A DNA stretch of 64,000 nucleotides from Geminicoccaceae bacterium (GTDB lineage: Bacteria > Pseudomonadota > Alphaproteobacteria > Geminicoccales > Geminicoccaceae): positions 168,811 to 232,810 of the forward strand of contig JANQPX010000049.1 of the NCBI GenBank assembly GCA_028285265.1, read 5' to 3'. The position numbers and the translations under genes were made by a program. Below are positions 1-8,176 of this stretch, piece after piece. Under the pieces are notes generated by a model, which saw nothing but the letters and a program-made list of their open reading frames with translations, did no database searches and was not told the origin of the DNA. How positions within the stretch are numbered: the first letter of the stretch is position 1; each line of letters opens with the position of its first letter.

Positions 1-123
1 TGCCCCAAAGCCCATGACCCGGCAAGCCGCGCTATGGGTCCCTATCAGCGGTTCGATCGCGCGGAAGAGCGTTGGGCTCGTGATCTTGGTTCGAGCTGCG
101 TCGCTGTAGGCTCTCATGTTTGA
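1..123 (+). CDS. Possible 3' end of an unidentified upstream gene (partial)
   Basis: Frame 1 is open from the window edge to a TGA at 121-123 and overlaps the first codons of the next gene. The roughly 40 residues include a charged helix-like stretch (YQRFDRAEERWARDLG). No family is recognisable. The overlap with the following ATG would fit translational coupling, but a 40-codon open frame can also arise by chance. Confidence 0.3.
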   Translation, partial: CPKAHDPASRAMGPYQRFDRAEERWARDLGSSCVAVGSHV

Positions 124-1459
124 CGTCCTCCTGCAGAAGACGTACCGCCTTTTGTTTTCCGCCCAACTTGTCGCATTGCTCGGCACAGGGCTGTTGACCG
201 TTGCACTCGGCCTCCTTGCCTTCGAACTTGCCGGCGACAAGGCCGGAATGGTCTTAGGCACAGCGCTTGCCATCAAAATGATTGCTTACGTGGCGCTGGC
301 GCCGGTCGCGTCAGCGATGATCTCTAACCTGCCAAGAAAGCAGGTCTTGATCGCGATGGATGCGGTGCGCGCCGCGATCGCGCTTTTGCTGCCTTTTGTA
401 GAGTCGATTTGGCAGGTTTATGTCATGATTTTTCTTTTGCAGGCGGCGTCAGCGACGTTCACCCCGACATTTCAGGCATTGATTCCCGACGTTCTCCCAA
501 AGGAGGCGGACTATACGAAAGCGCTTTCGGTCTCGCGGCTTGCGTATGAACTCGAAAACCTGGTCAGTCCCGTTATGGCCGGTCTTTTGCTCACTGTTAT
601 AAGCTTTCATGGGCTCTTCGTTGGCACCGCCGCAGGCTTCGTTATCTCGGCGATTTTGGTGATGGCCGTGTCCTTGCCAGCCGCTGCGCAGGACTCCAAG
701 GGTCGCGGATTCATCGAGCGCGTCACGCGCGGCAGCCGCATTTATCTAGCGACGCCTCGGCTTCGCGGTCTCCTGGCGCTCAATCTGACGGTCTCAGCGG
801 TCGGCGCAATGGTCATCGTCAATACCATCGTTGTCGTACGTGTGGACTTTAGCGGTTCGGAGAGCGACTTTGCGCTTGCCCTCGGCGCATTTGGTTTGGG
901 TTCGGTGCTGGCGGCTCTGCTTCTGCCGTCCCTGCTCGAGCGCGTGCGTGACCGAAGTGTGATGCTGACCGCCGGCTTTGGAATGAGTGTTCTTCTCCTG
1001 GTTCTCGGTATCGCGACGAGTGCTGGCAAGATGGTTTCCTGGCCGATCCTGCTTATCACCTGGCTGGCCCTCGGTTTTGCTTATGCGATGACGTTGACAC
1101 CTTCTGGACGGCTACTTCGGCGATCGGTCCGCGCCGAGGATCGTTCGTTTATCTTTGCCGCTCAATTCACCCTGTCGCACGCTTGTTGGCTCTTGACCTA
1201 TCCTTTGGCGGGCTGGGTTGGTGATCATGCTGGCATGAACGTGGCGATGATCGTGCTTGGTATGATCGGATTGATCGGTATCATGGTGGCGGGCTTGGTT
1301 TGGCCTGCGGACGACCCCGCGATCATCGAGCACGTTCATGATGATCTTCCCGATGATCATCCACATATTCGCGATGCTCTGCTGCACGGTCGTGGACGGC
1401 GTCATCGACATGTCTTTGTTATCGATGACGAACATCGGGTGTGGCCGACGCAAGGATAG
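116..1459 (+). CDS. MFS efflux transporter with His-rich C-terminal tail (NreB-like)
   Basis: A 447-residue inner-membrane protein with about twelve hydrophobic segments, typical of the major facilitator superfamily. After the last membrane segment comes an acidic, His-rich cytoplasmic tail of about 50 residues (EHVHDDLPDDHPHIRDALLH, then HGRGRRHRHVFVIDDEHR). Tails like this are known in NreB-type nickel exporters and in related Rhizobium-type exporters. It therefore may export nickel or another divalent metal, which would suit the nearby nickel enzyme locus, but substrate cannot be read from sequence. The ATG at 116 has only a weak upstream Shine-Dalgarno. It converges on the ABC permease gene that follows. 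Confidence 0.85.
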   Translation: MFDVLLQKTYRLLFSAQLVALLGTGLLTVALGLLAFELAGDKAGMVLGTALAIKMIAYVALAPVASAMISNLPRKQVLIAMDAVRAAIALLLPFVESIWQVYVMIFLLQAASATFTPTFQALIPDVLPKEADYTKALSVSRLAYELENLVSPVMAGLLLTVISFHGLFVGTAAGFVISAILVMAVSLPAAAQDSKGRGFIERVTRGSRIYLATPRLRGLLALNLTVSAVGAMVIVNTIVVVRVDFSGSESDFALALGAFGLGSVLAALLLPSLLERVRDRSVMLTAGFGMSVLLLVLGIATSAGKMVSWPILLITWLALGFAYAMTLTPSGRLLRRSVRAEDRSFIFAAQFTLSHACWLLTYPLAGWVGDHAGMNVAMIVLGMIGLIGIMVAGLVWPADDPAIIEHVHDDLPDDHPHIRDALLHGRGRRHRHVFVIDDEHRVWPTQG

Positions 1460-1465
1460 GTTGGA

Positions 1466-2338
1466 TCAGTCGCGTCTGAGTCCGTCGATGATGAGTGTAA
1501 TGGCGATGATTGTGACCACAATTGCAAGGCCGGGAAAAACGGATAGCCACCAGGCCCGGTAGAGGAAGCTTTGGGCGTTGCTGATCAAACGGCCCCAACT
1601 GATAACATTCGGGTCCGAAAGGCCGAGATAGGCAAGGCCGGCCTCGGTAAGAATTGCGGCGCAGGTGACCAGCGAGAGAACCGCCATGATCGAACGGCTG
1701 GCATGGGGTAGAACATGATGCCAGACGATCCAGCGTTGGCTGCCGCCAAGGGCGACGGCGGCCTGCACGAAGGGCCGGCTGCGCAGGGATAAGCTTTCGG
1801 CGCGCACGATGCGGGCGAGGCCTGGCCAGGACATGAGGCCGAGCACCCAGATCAGATGGACGATGGATGTGCCGATCATCGCGGCAACGAGAATCGCAAT
1901 GAAAAAGCGGGGGAGAATCTGAACGATTTCAGCCAGCCGCATCAATGCATCATCCAGCCAGCCTCCAACAAAGCCAGCGGCCAAGCCGATGACGATGCCG
2001 ATCGATGCGGTGAGAAGAGCGACGGCTAGACCGACCAGCAGCGAGGTGCGCGCGCCGGCGATCACAGCAGAAAAAAGGTCCCGGCCAAGGTCATCGGTGC
2101 CGAATGGGTGTGCCATGTTCGGTGCCTGAAATGGTTTCGCAACACTTAACCATGGATCATAGGGTGCGGTTTCGGAGGCGAAGAGAGCGGCAAGGCAGAT
2201 GGGTAACAAGATGATGGCACCGACGATCAATCGCCTATGCGACGGACGGCCGAAGACGGGTTGTTGCAGGCTGGCGGCGCGGTGTTCCCGCTGCGCGGCG
2301 GTTGTCTGAGCCACGTCACCTTGCATTGAGCGTTTCAC
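1466..2338 (-). CDS. ABC transporter permease, DppC/NikC type
   Basis: A 290-residue permease of the nickel/dipeptide/oligopeptide (family 5) importers. It has an N-terminal membrane helix, the typical FGTDDLGRDLFSAVIAGAR segment found at the start of the DppC/NikC core, and a six-helix permease domain with an EAA-like loop (about residues 180-200, ALGGSQRWIVWHHVLPHAS). It overlaps the upstream permease gene by 23 bases, so the two are co-translated. No ATP-binding subunit follows: the next gene is convergent. The importer must therefore borrow ATPases encoded elsewhere, or those genes have been lost. Substrate is undetermined. Confidence 0.92.
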   Translation of the reverse strand: MKRSMQGDVAQTTAAQREHRAASLQQPVFGRPSHRRLIVGAIILLPICLAALFASETAPYDPWLSVAKPFQAPNMAHPFGTDDLGRDLFSAVIAGARTSLLVGLAVALLTASIGIVIGLAAGFVGGWLDDALMRLAEIVQILPRFFIAILVAAMIGTSIVHLIWVLGLMSWPGLARIVRAESLSLRSRPFVQAAVALGGSQRWIVWHHVLPHASRSIMAVLSLVTCAAILTEAGLAYLGLSDPNVISWGRLISNAQSFLYRAWWLSVFPGLAIVVTIIAITLIIDGLRRD

Positions 2339-3296
2339 CCTGACGTACGCGTGGATCGATCAGGCTATAGAGAAGATCTGTGATGAGATTGGCAACTAAG
2401 GTTAGGGCGCCGATGACCAGGACGATTCCTAGAATCAGCGGGTAGTCGCGATCGAGGGATGCACCGACAACGAGGCGCCCAAGGCCCGGCCAGGCAAAGA
2501 CATTCTCAACCAGGATGGCGCCCGCTATGAGCCAGCCGACGCGGTTGCCGATGAGGGTCACAACCGGCAGCAGGCCGTTTGGCAAAGCGTGGCGATACTG
2601 CGCTGTCGGCAGATCGAGCCCCTTGGCAAGTGCTGTCAGAAAATAGGGTTTCGCCATTTCATCTCGAAGCGAGGAAGCGGCGATAAGGACGGTGAACGCG
2701 AGCTGATGGAGCACAAGGGTCAAGCATGGCAAGAGTAGATGATGGGCGACGTCAAGCCAGAGGCGAACGCCTTCATGGGCCGCTCGCGCGTCCACAATGC
2801 CTTGGATCGGGAACCAACCCGCCTTGACCGCAAAGGTCAGCAGGAGAAGTTGTCCGAGCCAGAAGATCGGCACGGCAAAGCAAAGAAGGCTGCAGCCGAC
2901 AATGCCCATTTCGATCATGCGGCCGCGGTGCCTTGCGACCAAAGCCGCGCCCCAAATACCGATTACGGCTGATAGGACAATTGCCGGAAGCATGAGAAGA
3001 AGTGTTGCAGGAAGCCGCTCCAAGATGACCGTGAGCACCGGCGCCTTGAAACTATAGGATTGTCCTAATTCGCCTTGGGCAAGAAGGCCGAGATACCGCA
3101 GATATTGCTCAAACAGCGGTCGGTCCAGACCGTAAAGACGCTCGATCGATGCTTGGTATTCTGCGGTTACGAATTCGCCGGCTAGGGCGACGATCGGGCC
3201 ACCTGGCGTGAGATGAATCAGAAAGAAGACGATCGTGCCGATCAACCACAGCATCGGCACGATCTGAAGTAAACGACGGACCAGATAGCGGCCCAT
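2316..3296 (-). CDS. ABC transporter permease, DppB/NikB type
   Basis: A 326-residue inner-membrane permease, the usual partner of the DppC-like protein. The N-terminus (RYLVRRLLQIVPMLWLIGTI) and the following HLTPGGPI segment are diagnostic of the DppB/NikB/GsiC family. Six membrane helices follow, and the EAA loop region (KGLDLPTAQYRHALPNGLLP) lies near residues 225-245. It lies 12 bases downstream of the binding-protein gene and overlaps the second permease. Length is normal. The family moves peptides, nickel or oligosaccharides; nothing in the permease decides which. Confidence 0.92.
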   Translation of the reverse strand: MGRYLVRRLLQIVPMLWLIGTIVFFLIHLTPGGPIVALAGEFVTAEYQASIERLYGLDRPLFEQYLRYLGLLAQGELGQSYSFKAPVLTVILERLPATLLLMLPAIVLSAVIGIWGAALVARHRGRMIEMGIVGCSLLCFAVPIFWLGQLLLLTFAVKAGWFPIQGIVDARAAHEGVRLWLDVAHHLLLPCLTLVLHQLAFTVLIAASSLRDEMAKPYFLTALAKGLDLPTAQYRHALPNGLLPVVTLIGNRVGWLIAGAILVENVFAWPGLGRLVVGASLDRDYPLILGIVLVIGALTLVANLITDLLYSLIDPRVRQGETLNAR

Positions 3297-3308
3297 TGAG
3301 GTTCGGCC

Positions 3309-4871
3309 TTACTTGAAGCTCGCCGCCTCGGCGAATTGTCCTGTCCAAGGCCTGAAGCCTTCAAGGGTGTCGCGATAACCGGTCACGAAGGTACTTTCCG
3401 CCAGCCACCAGTAAGGCAAATCCTCGGCGAGAAGGTTTTGCACTTCAAGATAGTGACGTTGACGGGTATCGCGGTCCGACGTCTTACCAGCAGCATCGAA
3501 CAGATCGTCGACCTGATCGTTTCGATAGGCGGCTGCGTTGGAGAACGGGATAGGGCCGATGTTGTTCGAGACGTACATGCGCTTGACCCCGATATCTGGA
3601 TCGAGACCGTTACAATAGGAGATGATGTTGGTATCGAAGTCTCGCTGCTTGAAGATTGCATCGACGGCAGCGGCGCGGTCGAGCGGACGCGAGACAAGGT
3701 CGATGCCGACGGCAGCCAGATCTTGTTTCATGACTTCGGCATATTTGCTGAACGCGGGGAAGTGCACGACATCGAGCTCGAACCTTGCTCCGTCTTTGCG
3801 CAGCTGCCCGGCTTTGTCCAAAAGAGCCTCTGCTTTTGCCGGGTCGAAGTCAAAAGCCGACAGGCTGTTTTGTCCATGGGCCCAGCCGATGGCACTCGAG
3901 ATCGGTGCTTGGGCAACACGGCCTAGTCCGAAGAGAACTTGGTCAACCATCCGATTGCGATCGATGGCATGGGCGATGGCCTGGCGTATCTCGAGGGATT
4001 GCAGCATCTCACGCTCGAGATTGAAGGACATGGTGACGATACAATTGCCACCGCCAGGACCGGTTGAGCTGTCCACGAGGGTGATGTCGCCCTGTTCGCG
4101 TAGTCGCTCGACGTCGGCGAGTGGAATGCGGTTCACATAGTCAACCTCGCCTTGTTCGAGGGCCAAAAGCTGTGTCGTCGAGTCCGGAATCACCCGGAAG
4201 ATAAGACGTTCGAGTTTTGGCAGGCCAGGTTTGAAGTAGTCGTCATTGCGTTCGAGTGTGATCGTATCGTCCTGACTGTAGTCGACAAAGCGATACGGAC
4301 CGGTACCGATGGGTTGCAGATTTGCCGGATGTTCATTGGGATCACCACCGGTTTCAAAAATGTGCTTCGGCAGGATTGGCGCTTCGGTGACGTCGAGGCG
4401 CTGTAGCAGCGGGCCGTAGGGCTCGGCCATGCGAAAGACGACGGTGTGTGCATCGGGTGTTTCGATCGCTTCGACCACACTGCCAAGGCCAGACTTGGTC
4501 CTGGCATGATAGCTGAAGAGGACGTTCTCGAACGTGAACTTGACGTCTGCCGAGGTAAAGGGTGTGCCATCGTGCCACCGAGCGTCTGTTACCAAATCGA
4601 AGCTGTAGAGTTTGTTGTCGTTGCTGACCGTCCAGCTTGTTGCAAGATCGGGCGTGGGGGTCAGATTGCTGTCTAGCGCCACCAGGCCATTGAACATCGA
4701 ATCAGCGACAACATGGACGTTGTAGCCGGTGGTAATCCCTGGGTTGAAGTGTCCGGGATCCGCCGTGATTGCGACAACAACCGAATCGGATTGCGCCTTT
4801 GCCTGGAAAGACAAAACCGATCCAACGCCGGCGATAAGCAAGTAAGATAGGCCGTATAGAAACCGCATCAT
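3309..4871 (-). CDS. Periplasmic substrate-binding protein, family 5 (peptide/nickel type)
   Basis: A 520-residue extracytoplasmic solute receptor. A Sec signal peptide (about residues 1-26, ending AKAQS) precedes the family-5 fold, with the signature region ARWHDGTPFTSADVKFTFEN near residues 95-115 and the IGTGPYRF segment near 190. The start ATG ATG at 4871/4868 follows a GGAGG sequence. It heads a three-gene operon with the two permeases and has no ATPase partner in the window. Proximity to the hydrogenase locus makes nickel an attractive ligand, but the sequence equally fits an oligopeptide or glycan receptor. Confidence 0.9.
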   Translation of the reverse strand: MMRFLYGLSYLLIAGVGSVLSFQAKAQSDSVVVAITADPGHFNPGITTGYNVHVVADSMFNGLVALDSNLTPTPDLATSWTVSNDNKLYSFDLVTDARWHDGTPFTSADVKFTFENVLFSYHARTKSGLGSVVEAIETPDAHTVVFRMAEPYGPLLQRLDVTEAPILPKHIFETGGDPNEHPANLQPIGTGPYRFVDYSQDDTITLERNDDYFKPGLPKLERLIFRVIPDSTTQLLALEQGEVDYVNRIPLADVERLREQGDITLVDSSTGPGGGNCIVTMSFNLEREMLQSLEIRQAIAHAIDRNRMVDQVLFGLGRVAQAPISSAIGWAHGQNSLSAFDFDPAKAEALLDKAGQLRKDGARFELDVVHFPAFSKYAEVMKQDLAAVGIDLVSRPLDRAAAVDAIFKQRDFDTNIISYCNGLDPDIGVKRMYVSNNIGPIPFSNAAAYRNDQVDDLFDAAGKTSDRDTRQRHYLEVQNLLAEDLPYWWLAESTFVTGYRDTLEGFRPWTGQFAEAASFK

Positions 4872-4968
4872 TCAGTCCTCCCAACTTGCCCGTTTATTCC
4901 GTTAAAACTAGTAATCTTTGTGCTTAGCCCATTGTCAAGTTTTCGAGGTTGCCCGACGGCATGTCTCA

Positions 4969-5547
4969 CTAGGGCTTGGCCGGTTCAACACTGTTGAGGT
5001 AAGCGATCCAGTCATCCGGCAGGTCATGATGCCTCGCACCCTCACGCAGTAACGTGATGTAGCGATGCGATGGTTTGCCGTCCTTCTCATTGCCGTCGGC
5101 GATGTAGGTGACCGCATCGACAGGCATGCCCCGTCGATCTTCCGCTAAGATCCAAAGATGGCGATAGCGTCGTCCAGGCACGCCTTCGGTTGAGTCCAGC
5201 CAAATAAGATCGCGACGCTTTAGCCGATAGAGAACACCCCAGACTTCAGCGCCACGTTCGGCCGTGATGTTGGCTGGTGCTGCCTTACCTCTCGGATATC
5301 CATCAAGGTTGAAACGCAACCTGTAGCCGTCGATCCGACCGGCGCGCGCCTCACGTGGTTTCATGCGGCGACGTTCACGAAATGCGCTGTCATGCATGTT
5401 GGCGCCGTATGCGAAGTACCAGACATCGTCATGCGGTTGCCCTTGAAGTCTGATGCCATGCCAGTGATACCAAAATCGACAAAGCGGCCAGCAGCCTGCG
5501 AGCAGGCGGATAACAACCCTTTTGGCAATCCGGCGGACATGTCCCAT
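4969..5547 (-). CDS. Gamma-glutamylcyclotransferase-like protein
   Basis: A 192-residue protein. After about 40 basic/aromatic N-terminal residues it shows the GGCT fold entry motif WYFAYGANM (residues about 43-51), followed by the substrate-loop region and a conserved acidic residue in the segment LDSTEGVPGRRYRH, where the catalytic glutamate is expected. Members release 5-oxoproline from gamma-glutamyl peptides; several bacterial homologues are uncharacterised. The true start may lie downstream of 5547, because the N-terminal extension is not typical of the family. The gene runs in the same direction as the membrane protein gene upstream of it, 44 bases away. Confidence 0.8.
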   Translation of the reverse strand: MGHVRRIAKRVVIRLLAGCWPLCRFWYHWHGIRLQGQPHDDVWYFAYGANMHDSAFRERRRMKPREARAGRIDGYRLRFNLDGYPRGKAAPANITAERGAEVWGVLYRLKRRDLIWLDSTEGVPGRRYRHLWILAEDRRGMPVDAVTYIADGNEKDGKPSHRYITLLREGARHHDLPDDWIAYLNSVEPAKP

Positions 5548-5591
5548 GACGACCAGCTCGCGAAGGTTTCAGGGGCGATCGGACCCTGCTG

Positions 5592-6692
5592 TTACTTCCA
5601 TTGAGATGGCGCGCTTTCTCGGCTCGGCGAGGGCTGAAGGTCACTGGTGTTCTTACTGCTTCGACGAGTCCAGAGATTGATGATGGATAGGTCCAAGCGC
5701 TCATACCAAAGGGCGATGGCGCCACTTGCGATCACGGTGCTACGGGATGCGATCAACACGGAGAGCGCCATGGCGGTCGCAACCTCGGTTTCGACGTTAA
5801 ACTGCTGCAACATGATGACGGCGCTTGCGATGAAACCGCCAACAATCTTAACCGTCGAGGCGATCACGACGACGAAACCGATGCAGACCATGACAAAGAG
5901 GTAGTCATGTAGCGATAGGTCCGCACCGAACGCATTGCCGGCAAAGGCCAGATGGGCCACCGCCATGACTTTCATTGCGAACGCGGCGCTGAAGATCACG
6001 GTGAGGCTTTTGGCTTTCGTGGGCAGGCTGATGCCTTCGGCGAAGAGTGCTGTGAAACGCTCGATAAATTCAGCCCAGCGATTGGGCAACATGGCTAAGA
6101 GACGTCTTGGAACCCCCGCTCCGGCTTTTGCCGCCTTCGACCAACGTATCAGCAAACAGCCGAGCGCCAGCAGCAGGACAAGACTGCCAAACGCAGCCCA
6201 GAGCAGACGCGATGTTATGACAGCGTCTTGATGATCAAGTGTGATCGTCGTCGCTGCAAGAATGACGAGTGGCACGAAGGCAATACTGTCTACGAGCCGA
6301 TCTAATGTGACGGTACCAAGTGCCGTCGATGTCGAGATCTTACCCGCTCGTCCGGCGATCCATGCACGTACCAAAAAGCTCACCTTCACCGGTGCGATGT
6401 AATTGGCGAAATAGCCAACCATCACGGCACCGTAAAGCCGGAAGATCGAGAGTTGGGCAAAGGGGCTCAGCAATTCGCGCCATTTCACCGCGCGGAAGAT
6501 CTGCTCGGCGGCGACGGAAAGCGGTATGAGCGACAGGAGCACGAGATCGGCCTGTCGCAAGGCCTCAAGAAATCGCGGCCAGTCGAAGTTAATGAAGAGA
6601 ACGGCAAAGATGACCGCGCTTGCGACAAGGCCTGCCCAGACCAGAGCGCTCGAGCGTGGCTTTCTCGGTTTCGCCTCGACGTGGTGGGTCAT
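5592..6692 (-). CDS. Flippase-like membrane protein of the MprF/AglD (UPF0104) family
   Basis: A 366-residue polytopic membrane protein with 8 or so hydrophobic segments. It matches the lysylphosphatidylglycerol-synthase transmembrane region family: N-terminal helix, the R-A-x-K-W-R-E-L segment after the second helix, and a conserved central GTVTLDRLVDSIAF stretch near residues 130-145. No soluble aminoacyltransferase domain is present, so lysyl-lipid synthesis is not expected. Stand-alone members are thought to flip lipids or polyisoprenyl-linked sugars. It is divergent from the hydrogenase locus, with about 130 bases between the start codons. Confidence 0.82.
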   Translation of the reverse strand: MTHHVEAKPRKPRSSALVWAGLVASAVIFAVLFINFDWPRFLEALRQADLVLLSLIPLSVAAEQIFRAVKWRELLSPFAQLSIFRLYGAVMVGYFANYIAPVKVSFLVRAWIAGRAGKISTSTALGTVTLDRLVDSIAFVPLVILAATTITLDHQDAVITSRLLWAAFGSLVLLLALGCLLIRWSKAAKAGAGVPRRLLAMLPNRWAEFIERFTALFAEGISLPTKAKSLTVIFSAAFAMKVMAVAHLAFAGNAFGADLSLHDYLFVMVCIGFVVVIASTVKIVGGFIASAVIMLQQFNVETEVATAMALSVLIASRSTVIASGAIALWYERLDLSIINLWTRRSSKNTSDLQPSPSRESAPSQWK

Positions 6693-6820
6693 GACGTGAT
6701 CGTCTCTATACTTCGATGCGTCCTATTGTGTATTTTTTCTAGCCGGTTCACGTTTGCTCCCGGACAGCCGCCATGTTGGCGGACTGGTGCCGGACCAACA
6801 ATGTTTGGGGAGTTCAGGAT

Positions 6821-7645
6821 ATGAAGATCGCGACGGTCGGCAAGGGCGGCTCTGGCAAGACGACGATTGCTGGCACGCTTGCGCGAATCTTTGCCAAGCG
6901 ACAAAAGCGCGTGCTGGCGATCGACGGCGATCCCAATCCGAACCTCGCCCTGACCTTGGGCATGAGCCGGGAGGCGGCAGACGGGATCACCTATATCCCA
7001 GCCTCGATTATGAAGCGTGGTGATGTCGTCGATGGTGTCGCGCAGATGGTGCCGCAACTCTCCAACGACGAAATCATGAAGCAATTTGCGGTGAAAGTCG
7101 CTGACGATGTCGATCTGATCGTCATGGGCAAACCTGCGCACGGATCGGCAGGCTCCGGCTGCATGTGTGCTTCGCACAGAGCTGTGCGTGGACTGATCAC
7201 TGAACTGACCAACATCGGTGAGCATACCATTACCGATATGGAAGCCGGTCTCGAGCATCTCAAACGTGGCACGGCGCGACATGTTGATATGATGTTGGTG
7301 GTTGCAGAGCCCTATTACAGATCGCTGGAGGCGGCTATGCGGACGGCGGAGCTCGCCGACGAGCTGGGCATACCCTACGTACGTGTTGTTGCCAATAAAG
7401 TGCGTTCGGACGACGATCTGCAGGCAATTCAGGCGTTTTGCCAACAGCATAAGATGACCATGATCGGCACCGTCCCCTATGATGAGGCGATGATGAATGC
7501 CGAACGTGACGCCAAAGCTCCGTTCGATCATGCTCCGGAATCGAAGGCGGTCGAGGCTATCAGGGCGATCGCCGCCGAGATCGACATGATTGCAGGCGCT
7601 GCTCAGGCCGGATCGGATCGTGCAGGGGACGATGCGCGCGCTTAG
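6821..7645 (+). CDS. CooC-type nickel-insertion ATPase
   Basis: A 274-residue P-loop NTPase of the MinD/CooC/ArsA class. It has the deviant Walker A motif GKGGSGKTT (residues 7-15) with the signature lysine, the DGDPNPN switch segment (about 35-41), and a CMC pair (Cys114 and Cys116) matching the C-x-C that binds metal at the dimer interface in CooC proteins. CooC loads nickel into carbon monoxide dehydrogenase, but no CODH gene is visible here. The gene instead opens the hydrogenase locus, which lacks hypB, so it may supply nickel to the hydrogenase. ATG 6821 is chosen over 6773 because it follows a GGGGAG/AGGA region and directly begins the fold. Confidence 0.87.
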   Translation: MKIATVGKGGSGKTTIAGTLARIFAKRQKRVLAIDGDPNPNLALTLGMSREAADGITYIPASIMKRGDVVDGVAQMVPQLSNDEIMKQFAVKVADDVDLIVMGKPAHGSAGSGCMCASHRAVRGLITELTNIGEHTITDMEAGLEHLKRGTARHVDMMLVVAEPYYRSLEAAMRTAELADELGIPYVRVVANKVRSDDDLQAIQAFCQQHKMTMIGTVPYDEAMMNAERDAKAPFDHAPESKAVEAIRAIAAEIDMIAGAAQAGSDRAGDDARA

Positions 7646-8087
7646 ACCGCAAGTCGAGGAGGGCGATGCTGTCCAGATCGGCGACCTCGCGAAAAGGCTT
7701 GGTGTCACTTCGAAAACCCTTCGTCACTATGAGAAAATCGGCCTCATCGCCGAGGCCATGCGCACAGACAACGGCTACCGAGTCTTCTCCGCAGAAGCTG
7801 CAAAGCGCGCCGAAATCGTTGTCGGCCTGCGCACGCTCGATCTATCGATCGAGGCGATCCGACGACTCTTAGACGACGACGATGGCCGGTCGCTCCGCCA
7901 GCGGCTGCTCGGCCTTTTGGACCGCGAGGTTCAGGATTACGCGCTCAAGATCGCCGTCTTACAGGGTCGCCATGATGATCTGGAGGCCCGTTACCACGCG
8001 CTTCTGTCCACGCCTACGCAGCAAGATGGCGATTGCATTTGTGCAGCACTGATGCGTCCGTGTTCCTGCGGGGTGAAGGAAGACTAA
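7632..8087 (+). CDS. MerR-family metalloregulator with Cys-rich C-terminus
   Basis: A 151-residue activator with the MerR winged helix (about residues 14-80: IGDLAKRLGVTSKTLRHYEK), a dimerisation helix, and a terminal segment DCICAALMRPCSCG with cysteines 135, 137, 144 and 146. CueR-type regulators bind metal through C-terminal cysteines; the spacing here is neither CueR nor SoxR. It is therefore a metal- or redox-sensing member of unknown ligand. ATG 7632 follows AGGGGAC and overlaps the ATPase stop codon, implying co-translation. A MerR-type promoter lies just downstream, before the small-subunit gene. Confidence 0.9.
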   Translation: MRALRPQVEEGDAVQIGDLAKRLGVTSKTLRHYEKIGLIAEAMRTDNGYRVFSAEAAKRAEIVVGLRTLDLSIEAIRRLLDDDDGRSLRQRLLGLLDREVQDYALKIAVLQGRHDDLEARYHALLSTPTQQDGDCICAALMRPCSCGVKED

Positions 8088-8112
8088 TCGATCGTTTTGC
8101 TGCAGTTAGCAT

Positions 8113-8144
8113 TTGACCTTGCCCTTGGGACAAGCCTTTAGGCT
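8113..8144 (+). promoter_or_regulatory. CueR-like MerR-type promoter before the hydrogenase genes
   Basis: A -35 element TTGACC (8113-8118) is followed after an overlong 19-20 base spacer by TTAGGC/TAGGCT (8138-8144). Centred in the spacer is the dyad CTTGCCC-TTG-GGACAAG (8118-8134, six of seven paired positions matching). The overlong spacer with an internal dyad is the hallmark of MerR-activated promoters, and the sequence closely resembles the CueR-regulated copA promoter of E. coli. It lies 25 bases after the MerR gene, and a transcript would begin near 8150, just ahead of the small-subunit start at 8177. Confidence 0.72.
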
Positions 8145-8176
8145 TGATGGTGGAGACGTGGCATGAGGAGCTTCAC

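Noticed and set aside
3336..3926. 196-codon plus-strand frame inside the binding-protein gene
   Set aside because: Antisense to a complete family-5 receptor.
6740..6765. Sigma-54 type promoter (GG...GC) before the CooC-like gene
   Set aside because: GGTTCACGTTTGC has nine, not ten, bases between GG and GC and poor consensus elsewhere.
6689..7708. 339-codon minus-strand open frame across the CooC-like gene
   Set aside because: Antisense to a clear P-loop ATPase; His/Arg-rich, no start signal, no domain.
8144..8176. Upstream TTG start for the hydrogenase small subunit
   Set aside because: It lies inside the predicted -10 element and before the likely transcription start; GAGGAG-ATG at 8177 is better.
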